In this document: positions 5,507 through 13,400 of the stretch, piece by piece | Numbering within the stretch: position 1 is the stretch's first letter | How the letters are laid out: the number at the start of each line of letters is the position of its first letter | Assembly (NCBI GenBank): GCA_031274845.1 | Contig: JAISPN010000118.1 | Span: forward strand, 1 to 14,252 | Origin: Acidobacteriaceae bacterium | GTDB taxonomy: Bacteria > Acidobacteriota > Vicinamibacteria > Vicinamibacterales > CAVVIG01 | DNA: 14,252 bases | Reading direction: 5' to 3' | Position numbers and translations under genes: made by a program | Notes under the pieces: generated by a model | The model's database searches: none | What the model was told of the DNA's origin: nothing | What the model saw: only the letters and a program-made list of their open reading frames with translations

Positions 5507-6742
5507 ATGCGCATCATCGACAGCAGCAACCGGCGGACGATAGCGACGCTCTTCGCGCGCAACCGGAACGAGGACCGCGCCTTCGAACAGCGCGTCGGGC
5601 GGATCGTCGATCGCGTCCGCGACGAGGGGGACACGGCGCTCCTCCGCTTCGCCAAAAAGTTCGACGATGCGCGGCCGCCGCTGGAAGTGTCGAAGTCCGA
5701 GATGCTGGCGGACGCCGAGCGGGTGCCGCGCGATGTTCGAAAAGCAATCGAGCAGGCGGCCAAACACATCGCAAAAGTCGCCGCGCGTCAGGTGCCGCGC
5801 AGCTTCGACATCGCGGTCACGCCGGGCGTCACGGTGGAACAGCGCGTCGAGCCGATTGCCAGCGTCGGCTGCTACGTCCCCGGCGGCCGGTTTCCGCTCC
5901 CCTCGTCGCTGCTGATGACGGCGATTCCGGCGCGCATCGCCGGCGTCCGCGACGTCATCGCCGTCTGTCCACGTCCAGAGCCGGCGGTGATGGCGGCGGC
6001 GCTCGAAGCGGGCGTCACGCGTCTTTTCAGAATGGGCGGCGCGCACGCCGTCGCCGCGCTCGCCTACGGCACCGACTCGATTCCGCGCGTCGACAAGATC
6101 GTCGGACCGGGCAACCGCTACGTCGCGGCGGCCAAGGCGCTGGTCTCGCGCGACTGCGCGATCGACTTCTACGCCGGCCCCACTGAAATCGTCGTCGTCG
6201 CCGCCGACACGCACGCGCACTGGTACGCCGCGGATCTCATCGCGCAAGCCGAGCACGATCCGGACGCGCGGTCGATCTTCATCACCTGGCAGCGGCGCTT
6301 CGCTGAATCGGTCGTCGCGCGAGTGAAGAAACTCGCCGTAGGACGCGACATCGTGAAAACCTCGCTCGCCGCGCACGGCGTGGCCATCGTCACGCGCTCG
6401 CCCGAAGAGGCGATGGCGCTCGCGAACCGGCTGGCGCCCGAACATCTCGTCGTGGATCGGGAATCGCTCGCGCGCGGATCGATTACGGCGGGCGCGCTGT
6501 TTGTCGGTCCATTTACCGCGCAGGCGTTGGGCGACTACGCGACCGGATCGAATCATGTGCTGCCGACGTCACAAGCGGCGCGATTCCGTGGCGGCCTGAG
6601 CGCGGCGGACTACATGCGCGTGATGTCGGTGCAGCGCGTCACGCGTGACGGCCTTGCGCGTCTCGCGCCGACCGCGCTGCCCTTGGCGCGCGCGGAAGGG
6701 CTCACCGGTCACGCCGAGTCGATCGAGGCGCGGCTCAAATGA
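5507..6742 (+). CDS. hisD: Histidinol dehydrogenase
   Basis: Last two steps: oxidises L-histidinol to L-histidinal and then to L-histidine with two NAD+. 411 residues, slightly shorter than the roughly 430 of E. coli. All key positions align by eye with the E. coli zinc enzyme: zinc ligands Q247 and H250 (IAQAEHDPDA), D343 (LGDYATGSNHVLPT) and H402 (GLTGHAES), and the catalytic pair E312-H313 (APEHLVV) with H350. The AVAALAYGTDSIPRVDKIVGPGN segment is the nucleotide-binding signature. It starts 9 nt after hisG, with TAGGA (5495-5499) as a partial ribosome site. Its TGA stop overlaps the hisC ATG (ATGA at 6739-6742). No missing residues were seen. Confidence 0.98.
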   Translation: MRIIDSSNRRTIATLFARNRNEDRAFEQRVGRIVDRVRDEGDTALLRFAKKFDDARPPLEVSKSEMLADAERVPRDVRKAIEQAAKHIAKVAARQVPRSFDIAVTPGVTVEQRVEPIASVGCYVPGGRFPLPSSLLMTAIPARIAGVRDVIAVCPRPEPAVMAAALEAGVTRLFRMGGAHAVAALAYGTDSIPRVDKIVGPGNRYVAAAKALVSRDCAIDFYAGPTEIVVVAADTHAHWYAADLIAQAEHDPDARSIFITWQRRFAESVVARVKKLAVGRDIVKTSLAAHGVAIVTRSPEEAMALANRLAPEHLVVDRESLARGSITAGALFVGPFTAQALGDYATGSNHVLPTSQAARFRGGLSAADYMRVMSVQRVTRDGLARLAPTALPLARAEGLTGHAESIEARLK

Positions 6743-7782
6743 ACAAGTACCAGAAGCCGGGCGAACTCTACGCCGGCTTGCGATTGCACCAGAACGAAAA
6801 TTCAAGCGGCTGCTCGCCGAAGGTGCTTGACGCGCTGGCGACCATCACGCGCGAGCAGATGGGGTTTTATCCGCCCTACGACGCGGCCACGCGCGCCTGC
6901 GCCGACTACCTCGGTGTCGATCCGGATCATCTGTCGCTCGTCAACGGCCTCGACGAAGGCATCATGGCGACGGCGATCGGCTATCTGCGGCCGTCGGCGG
7001 ACGGATTCATCCCCGAAGCCGTCATCCCCGAGCCGGCGTTCGAGATCTTCGCGTTCGACACCGAGGTCGTTGGCGGCACGCCGGTCCGCGTGGCGCCGAA
7101 CCGCGATTTCTCGTTCCCGCTCGATCGCGTGCTGGCGGCCATCACGCCACGAACCCGTGTCGTGTTTCTGACAAACCCGAACAACCCGACCGGAACGGCC
7201 ATGCCGCTTGATGCCATCCGCGCGGTGTCGCACGCCGTGCCTGACGGCGCGATTGTCTTTGTCGACGAAGCGTACGCGGAGTTTTCCGGCACGACGTTTC
7301 TTCCCGAGCTCGCAACGTTCAGAAACGTGATCGTCGGACGCACGTTCTCGAAAGCGTTCGGTCTTGCCGGCATCCGCATCGGCGCGATTGCCGGGCATCC
7401 GGACACGCTCGAACCGCTGCGGCTCGCGATTCCTGTCTACAGCGTCAACATCGCGGCGGTGGTTGCCGTGCAAGCCTCGCTCGCCGACCTCGCCTACGTC
7501 GAGTCGTACGTGCGCGAGGTCGAGCAGTCGAAAGCGCTCCTCTACGCCGCCTGCGATCGTCTCGGTCTCGGCTACACGCCAAGCGCCGCCAACTTCGTGC
7601 TGGTTCACGCAGGCGACCGTCTCGCGCAGGTGCTGCACGCCGTCTCGAAGCGCGGCATCTATCTGCGCGACCGATCGACCGAGCCGGGATGCGCGGGCAT
7701 GTTCCGCGTCTCGGCCGGCGTGGTCGCTCACACGCAACAGTTCATCGCCGCTCTTGAGGAGGCTCTGTGCGACGCGCGGTAA
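6739..7782 (+). CDS. hisC: Histidinol-phosphate aminotransferase
   Basis: PLP-dependent class I/II aminotransferase converting imidazole acetol phosphate and glutamate to histidinol phosphate. 347 residues, usual length. Motifs: LHQNENSSG near the N-terminus; TNPNNPTG from residue 145; VDEAYAEF with D176 contacting the pyridine nitrogen and Y179; and the Schiff-base lysine K205 in RTFSKAFGLAGIRIG with the phosphate-binding R213. The ATG overlaps the hisD stop by four bases (ATGA), and the 3' end overlaps hisB by 16 bases. Family members can act on other aromatic keto acids, but the position between hisD and hisB makes the histidine role secure. Confidence 0.97.
   Translation: MNKYQKPGELYAGLRLHQNENSSGCSPKVLDALATITREQMGFYPPYDAATRACADYLGVDPDHLSLVNGLDEGIMATAIGYLRPSADGFIPEAVIPEPAFEIFAFDTEVVGGTPVRVAPNRDFSFPLDRVLAAITPRTRVVFLTNPNNPTGTAMPLDAIRAVSHAVPDGAIVFVDEAYAEFSGTTFLPELATFRNVIVGRTFSKAFGLAGIRIGAIAGHPDTLEPLRLAIPVYSVNIAAVVAVQASLADLAYVESYVREVEQSKALLYAACDRLGLGYTPSAANFVLVHAGDRLAQVLHAVSKRGIYLRDRSTEPGCAGMFRVSAGVVAHTQQFIAALEEALCDAR
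7756..7762 (+). promoter_or_regulatory. Shine-Dalgarno of hisB
   Basis: GAGGAGG, inside the hisC coding end, stands 4 nt before the GTG at 7767. It decides for the GTG start and the 16-base overlap with hisC. Confidence 0.75.
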
Positions 7783-8354
7783 TCGATCGCCAAACCACGG
7801 AAACACAAATCGCGCTCGCGCTCACGCTCGACGGGCGCGGCCGCTACGAGGTCCACACCGGCATCCGTTTTCTCGATCACATGCTTGAGCTATTCGCGCG
7901 GCATGGCGGCTTCGATCTCACGGTGAACGCCACTGGCGATCTCGACGTCGATCAACATCACACCGTCGAGGATCTCGGCATCGCGCTTGGCGAAGCGGTC
8001 GCGGGGGCGCTCGGCGACCGCAAGGGCATCAACCGCGCCGGCTACTTCGTGATGCCGATGGACGAAACGCTTGCCGTCTGCGCGATCGATCTTGGCGGAC
8101 GTCCCCACACGGTTGTCGATCTCAAGGTGCGCGTCCGGCTCGTTGGCGATTTGCAGACCGAGCTCGTTCACGATTTCTTCGAAGGCTTCGCGATGGGCGC
8201 GCGCGCCAACGTCCACCTGAAGGTGATGTACGGACGCTCGAACCATCACAAGATCGAAGCGGTCTACAAGGCGTTCGGCCGCGCGCTGCGCGTCGCCTGC
8301 GCGAAAGACGCGCGGATGGCGAAGCTCCTGCCAAGCACCAAGGGACTCTTGTGA
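7767..8354 (+). CDS. hisB: Imidazoleglycerol-phosphate dehydratase
   Basis: Dehydrates imidazole glycerol phosphate to imidazole acetol phosphate. 195 residues, dehydratase domain only. The N-terminal HAD histidinol-phosphatase domain found in E. coli HisB is absent, so a separate phosphatase must exist elsewhere. Metal-binding motifs of the two halves are present: FLDHMLELFARHGG (H38, H46), DQHHTVED (H64, H65, E68) and, in the second half, HDFFEGFAMGA and NHHKIEAVYKAFGRAL (H160, H161, E164). GTG 7767 follows a strong GAGGAGG and gives the usual N-terminus (RTTETQI-like, here RQTTETQIA). The TGA stop overlaps the GTG start of hisH (GTGA at 8351-8354). Confidence 0.98.
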   Translation: MRRAVIDRQTTETQIALALTLDGRGRYEVHTGIRFLDHMLELFARHGGFDLTVNATGDLDVDQHHTVEDLGIALGEAVAGALGDRKGINRAGYFVMPMDETLAVCAIDLGGRPHTVVDLKVRVRLVGDLQTELVHDFFEGFAMGARANVHLKVMYGRSNHHKIEAVYKAFGRALRVACAKDARMAKLLPSTKGLL

Positions 8355-8956
8355 TCGCGCTCCTCGACTACAAGGCGGGCAACCTGACGTCGGTGCGCAA
8401 GGCGCTCGCGGCGGTCGGCGCGGACGTTCTGACGCCAGACACGCCAGAGGATCTTGCGCGCGCCTCGGCGGTCATCATGCCCGGCGTCGGCCACTTCGGC
8501 GCGACGAGCGCGCTCGACCGTCGATGGATCGACGCGATTCTGGACGGCGTCTCGCGCGCGAAACCGTTGCTCGGCATCTGTCTCGGCTTGCACTTTCTCT
8601 TTGAAGGAAGCGAGGAGGCGCCAGAGGTGCCCGGCCTTGGGTTGCTCAGCGGCCGCTGCGTCCGGTTGCGTCCACCCGAAGATGCGGGCCTCAAAGTGCC
8701 GCACGTCGGCTGGAACAGCCTCGACATCATCCGGCGCGACACGATCGTCGACGGTATTGAGACAGACACGCAGGTCTACTTCACGCACAGCTACGTCGCG
8801 CCGTTGACGCCGGATACGGTGGCCGCCACCACGCACGGGGAACGCTTTGCCGCCGTCGTGCAACGTGGTCATGTCTCGGGCGCGCAGTTTCATCCTGAGA
8901 AGTCCGGCGAGGCCGGATTGCAGGTGCTGCGCAATTTCCTCTCGCAGGTGCGGTAA
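8351..8956 (+). CDS. hisH: Imidazole glycerol phosphate synthase, glutaminase subunit
   Basis: Class I glutamine amidotransferase that releases ammonia from glutamine and channels it into HisF. 201 residues, usual length. The catalytic triad is visible: C77 in LLGICLGLHFLFEGS, and H181 and E183 in QFHPEKSG. The oxyanion region MPGVGHFG is also conserved, and the N-terminus IALLDYKAGNLTSV is typical. The GTG start overlaps the hisB stop by four bases (GTGA). hisF follows after six bases, in keeping with a one-to-one HisH-HisF complex. Confidence 0.98.
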   Translation: MIALLDYKAGNLTSVRKALAAVGADVLTPDTPEDLARASAVIMPGVGHFGATSALDRRWIDAILDGVSRAKPLLGICLGLHFLFEGSEEAPEVPGLGLLSGRCVRLRPPEDAGLKVPHVGWNSLDIIRRDTIVDGIETDTQVYFTHSYVAPLTPDTVAATTHGERFAAVVQRGHVSGAQFHPEKSGEAGLQVLRNFLSQVR

Positions 8957-8962
8957 CCATCC

Positions 8963-9733
8963 ATGCTCTCAAAGCGGATCATCGCCTGCCTCGACGTCCG
9001 CGACGGACGCGTGGTGAAAGGCGTCAACTTCGAAGGACTGCGGAGCGCGGGCGATCCCGCCGTGCTCGCCAAGCGCTACAACGAAGAGGGGATCGACGAA
9101 CTGGTGATCCTCGACATCACGGCGACGCTTGAAAAGCGTCAGGCGATGGCAAACACCATTCGCGCCGTCGCGCGCGAGCTGTTCATCCCACTCGCGGTCG
9201 GCGGCGGCATCCGCACCGAAGCGGACGCCGAAGCGGCCATCGAGGCGGGCGCCGACAAAGTGAGCGTGAACACCGCCGCGCTCCAAAAACCGGAACTCAT
9301 CACCAGGCTCGCCCAGCGCTACGGCAGTCAGGCGGTGGTCGTCGCCATCGACGCCAAGCTGCAGAACGATCGGTTTGCCGTCTACGTCCGCAGCGGCCAG
9401 ACCGAAACCGGACGCGACGCGGTCGAGTGGGCGCGCGAAGCGGAATCGCGCGGCGCGGGTGAAATTCTCCTCACGTCGATCGATCGCGATGGCACCAAGG
9501 CCGGGTTCGACTGTCCGCTCACCGCCGCCGTCTCTCGCGCCGTCTCGATTCCGGTCATCGCCTCGGGCGGCGCCGGCGGCCTGCACGACTTCGTCGATGT
9601 CTTCACCCGCGGCGCCTCCGACGCGGCGCTCGCGGCCTCGATCTTCCACTACTCGGAAACCAGCGTCTCCTCGCTGAAGTCGTATCTCAAGACGCACGGC
9701 ATCCCCGTGCGCATGACGTCACCCGCATGTTGA
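8963..9733 (+). CDS. hisF: Imidazole glycerol phosphate synthase, cyclase subunit
   Basis: (beta/alpha)8-barrel enzyme that combines PRFAR with ammonia from HisH to give imidazole glycerol phosphate and AICAR, the latter returning to purine synthesis. 256 residues, usual length. The general acid/base aspartates D11 (RIIACLDVRDGRVVKG) and D130 (VVVAIDAKL) sit exactly at the Thermotoga maritima positions. The two phosphate sites are present as LAVGGGIRT and IASGGAGG. ATG 8963 follows hisH by six bases. The 3' end overlaps hisA by seven bases. Here hisF precedes hisA, the reverse of the enterobacterial hisA-hisF order. Confidence 0.98.
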   Translation: MLSKRIIACLDVRDGRVVKGVNFEGLRSAGDPAVLAKRYNEEGIDELVILDITATLEKRQAMANTIRAVARELFIPLAVGGGIRTEADAEAAIEAGADKVSVNTAALQKPELITRLAQRYGSQAVVVAIDAKLQNDRFAVYVRSGQTETGRDAVEWAREAESRGAGEILLTSIDRDGTKAGFDCPLTAAVSRAVSIPVIASGGAGGLHDFVDVFTRGASDAALAASIFHYSETSVSSLKSYLKTHGIPVRMTSPAC

Positions 9734-10404
9734 TCCCGGCAATTGATTTAAAAGATGGCGCGGTCGTGCAACTCGTGCAAGGCGAGCGGCTCGCGATTCG
9801 TGATGAGGACGTGGACAAGTGGGTCGCGCGGTTCGCGCGGTTCCCCAAGGTGCAGGTCATCGATCTCGACGCCGCCATGGGCACAGGCGACAACCTCGCG
9901 ATCGTCCGCCGGATTGCGGGACAGCTCTCGTGCCGGGTCGGTGGCGGCATCCGCACCGTCGAACGGGCGCGCGACATTCTGGCCGCTGGCGCCGAGCAGG
10001 TGATTGCCGGGTCGTCGCTCTTCAAGAACGGCCAGCCGGACCTCGTGTTTGCCCGGCAACTGGCCGACGCCGTCACCCCCGATCGCGTGATTGCCGCCGT
10101 CGACAGCAAAGGCGGCCGGGTCGTCGTCCACGGCTGGAAAACGACGCTCCCGATTACGGCCGTGGAAGCCGTGCATGCGCTCGAACCGTTTTGCTCGGAG
10201 TTTCTTTATACGCACGTCGATCTCGAAGGCTTGATGCAAGGCACGGACATCGACGCGATTCTCGACGTGAGGCGCGCGACATCGCGCCGCGTCACCGCCG
10301 CCGGGGGCATTACCACGCAGCAGGAAATCGACACGCTCGACGCGTACCACGTGGATGCCGTCGCGGGCATGGCGGTTTATACAGGAATGCTAAAGATCGA
10401 CTAA
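9727..10404 (+). CDS. hisA: ProFAR isomerase, divergent (phosphoribosylformimino-AICAR-P isomerase)
   Basis: Amadori isomerisation of ProFAR to PRFAR, the fourth step. 225 residues, short for HisA (about 240-250). It keeps IPAIDLKDGAVVQLVQG with catalytic D7, VGGGIRTVERA and a second aspartate D126 (AAVDSKGGRVVVHGWK), equivalent to T. maritima D8 and D127. The third region reads FLYTHVDLEGLMQGTD (D165), where typical bacterial HisA has YTDIDRDGT-like sequence. The VDxEG form, preceded by EPFCSEF, recalls eukaryotic HIS6/HISN3. ATG 9727 overlaps the hisF stop by seven bases, with no clear Shine-Dalgarno, so translation is probably coupled. It is the last recognised his gene; operon position makes the function secure despite divergence. 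PriA-like dual activity with tryptophan synthesis cannot be excluded from sequence alone. Confidence 0.93.
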   Translation: MLIPAIDLKDGAVVQLVQGERLAIRDEDVDKWVARFARFPKVQVIDLDAAMGTGDNLAIVRRIAGQLSCRVGGGIRTVERARDILAAGAEQVIAGSSLFKNGQPDLVFARQLADAVTPDRVIAAVDSKGGRVVVHGWKTTLPITAVEAVHALEPFCSEFLYTHVDLEGLMQGTDIDAILDVRRATSRRVTAAGGITTQQEIDTLDAYHVDAVAGMAVYTGMLKID

Positions 10405-10436
10405 GGAACAACACCAAGGGCATTTCCGTATCGCTG

Positions 10437-10442
10437 TAAGAT
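10437..10442 (+). promoter_or_regulatory. Weak candidate -10 element upstream of the fusion gene
   Basis: TAAGAT matches the -10 consensus at four of six positions and lies just before the 10447-10465 inverted repeat and 37 nt before the GTG at 10480. No -35 box at 16-18 bp upstream is convincing. The gene may instead be read from the his operon, 75 nt away. Confidence 0.25.
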
Positions 10443-10446
10443 AGTT

Positions 10447-10465
10447 CTTCGTCGCGACGACGAAG
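10447..10465. repeat. 8-bp perfect inverted repeat in the hisA-fusion gene gap
   Basis: CTTCGTCG (10447-10454), a 3-nt loop CGA and CGACGAAG (10458-10465). No T-run follows on the plus strand, so it is not an ordinary terminator. It stands 14 nt before the GTG start at 10480 and could be an operator, an mRNA structure at the ribosome site, or chance. Confidence 0.5.
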
Positions 10466-10479
10466 GTAGCCCGCACCAC

Positions 10480-13400
10480 GTGACCACAGCCGGACAAGTT
10501 CCTGCGAACACACACATCGCCGCAGATGGAAAATTCCTGCGAGCGGGCGGGGAGCGTTTCCTCGTCAAAGGTGTGACGTACGGCACCTTCGCGCCACAGC
10601 CCGACGGCTATCAGTTTCCTTCTCTCGCACAGGTTGTCACCGACTTCCGCATGATGGCGGAACTCGGCATCAACACGGTTCGCGTCTACACGCCGCCGCG
10701 CCGCGACCTGCTCGACGAAGCGCACCGTCACGGCCTGCGCGTGATGATCGGCTTGCCGTGGGCGCAACACATCGCGTTCCTCGACGATCACGAGATGACC
10801 CGGACGATCGAGCGCGAGATCCTCTCGCACGTGCGCGAGCTGGCCGATCATCCCGCGGTGTTGATGTTCGCGCTCGGCAACGAGATTCCCGCCGGCATCG
10901 TGCGCTGGCACGGACAGTTGCGCGTCGAGCGGTTTCTCCGCCGGCTCTACACCGCCGCCAAAGCGATCGCGCCGCACTGTCTCTTCACGTACGTCAACTT
11001 CCCCCCGACGGAATTTCTCGATCTCTCCTTCTTCGACGTCTGCGCGTTCAACGTCTACCTGCACCGCGAACACGAACTGCGCGCGTATCTGGCGCGGCTG
11101 CAACACATCGCCGGTCAGAAACCGTTGCTGCTCGCCGAAGCGGGCGCCGACAGCATTCGCGAAGGCGAACAGGGACAAGCCGACATCACGGCGGCGCACG
11201 TGCGCATCGCGTTCGAGGAAGGCACGGCGGGCGCCATCGCCTTTGCCTGGACCGATGAATGGTGGCGCGGCGGTTTTGATGTCAACGACTGGGCGTTCGG
11301 TCTGGTCGATCGTCATCGCCAGCCGAAACTGGCCGCCGCGGCCGTCGCCCGCGCGTTTGCCGACGCGCCGTTTCCCGCGAGCGCGAAAGCCCACTGGCCG
11401 CTGGTGTCGGTGGTCGTTTGCGCGTACAACGCCGCCGACACGCTCGACGATTGTCTGCGCGCGCTCGACGCACAGACCTATCCGCGGTACGAGATCGTCC
11501 TCGTCAACGACGGCTCGCGCGACAAGACGAGCGAGATTGGACATTCATACGCGAATGTCCGCGTCATCGACATCCCGAACGGCGGCCTGAGCGCCGCGCG
11601 CAACGTCGGGCTCGCCAACGCCCGCGGCGAGATCGTCGCGTACACCGACGCCGACACGCGCGCCGATCGCGACTGGCTGACGTTCCTCATCCAGCCGTTT
11701 CTCACCTCCGACGTCGTCGCCTCCGGCGGACCGAACGTCGTGCCCGCCGACGATCCACCCATCGCGCAGTGCATCGCGCGCGCGCCGGGCGGACCGACGC
11801 ACGTGCTGCTCGACGATCGCATCGCCGAACATGTGCCCGGCTGCAACATGGCGTTCAGACGCGACGCGCTGCTGGCCATTGACGGCTTCAATCCGATCTA
11901 CCTGCGCGCCGGAGACGATGTGGATGTCTGCTGGCGGCTGCAGGCGCGAGGCGGACGCATCGGGTTTTCCTCGGCCGCGCTTGTCTGGCATCACCACCGC
12001 GCGTCGATTCGCGCCTACTGGCGTCAGCAGGTCGGCTACGGCGAAGGCGAGCGCTGGCTGATGGCGCACCACCCGGATAAATTTCCGGATGGGCACATGG
12101 TCTGGCACGGACGCATCTACAGCCCGCTCCCCTTCGTGCGATCGCTCTGGGGCGAACGAATCAACGCCGGCGTCTGGGGCACGGCGGCCTTCCCCTCGAT
12201 CTATCGCACCGACGTTCACCCCTTCGCGTTCCTGCCGCACTCGGTACGCTGGCAGGTGCTGTCGTTCGTGTTCACGATCGCGGGAATTGCCATCGCGCTG
12301 ATGCACGAACCGCACCTGTGGGCCGCGGCGATTCTTCTCGCCGCCGGGCTCATCGGCGTCGCGTCGACGCTGACGAAGAACCTCTCGTATGCGTTGCGCT
12401 CGGACGTCAGCACGCTGCAGGGCAGCCGTGTCTGGTATCGCAGCATGGTGGCGTACCTGCACCTCATTCAGCCCTTTGCCCGCATCCGCGGTCAGATTCG
12501 CGGCATCCTGTCGCCGCCGGAAGTAACACCTCGCAATGAGCCGCGCGCGATCTCGCGCGAGCCGTCGCCCACGCCGACCATCCGCGACTGGGGACGCGCG
12601 CTTCTCTTCGTCTGCGGCGGCGTCACCGAAGATCGGTACTGGGGTGAAGAGTGGACGACGACCGAGCGCGTCCTCACCGATCTCACCAACTGGTTGCGCA
12701 GCGCGCGCGGCGTGCGGACGCTGGCGGTGGACGAAGGGTGGTCGCCGGATCGCGACGTCAGCATTCTCATCAGCCGTCTCGCCTGGCTCGACCTGCGCGC
12801 GCTCGTCGAAGAACATGGCAGCGGCAAGAGCTTGCTGCGCACGAGCATGTACCTGCGCCCGACCAGCTTCGGCGCGTTGAGCGCGATGTCGCTGGCGGCC
12901 GTGCTGCTCGTCGCCGCCTTTGCCGGCGTGGCGCTCAAGTGGCCGACGATCGCGGTAATCGCGGCGCTGTCGACGGTCGCGGCCGCGATGCTGGTGGCGT
13001 GGCGCACGGCGCAAGCGGCCGCCGTCGTGCGGCGAGGCGTCCAGTCGATCGCGCTCAGGCACCGCATGGTCCCCATCAAGTCGGGACCGGCGCGCGTGCC
13101 GCTGGTGGCGCCATCCATCGTCCGCGCCTACGCGCTGCGCACGGCGGCCATCCTCGTCGTCATGCTGCTGGCGCTGAGCGCCAGCACCTTCATGCTGCGC
13201 GAAGCGGCAACGGCACAAGTCATCGGCGCGCGGACAGGCTACGGCGGCGACAACGGACCGGCGATTCAGGCCGCGCTCAACAACCCGGGCGGCATCGCCG
13301 TCACCTCGAAGGGCGATGTCTACTTCGCCGACTCGAACAACCACGTGCTCCGGCGGATCGATCCGCAAAATCAGATCAGCACGGTGGCCGGCAACTACGA

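Noticed and set aside
4535..6556. A 673-codon open frame on the minus strand opposite hisG/hisD
   Set aside because: It is Arg/Asp/His-rich shadow sequence, a common artefact opposite high-GC genes, with the well-conserved hisG and hisD on the plus strand.
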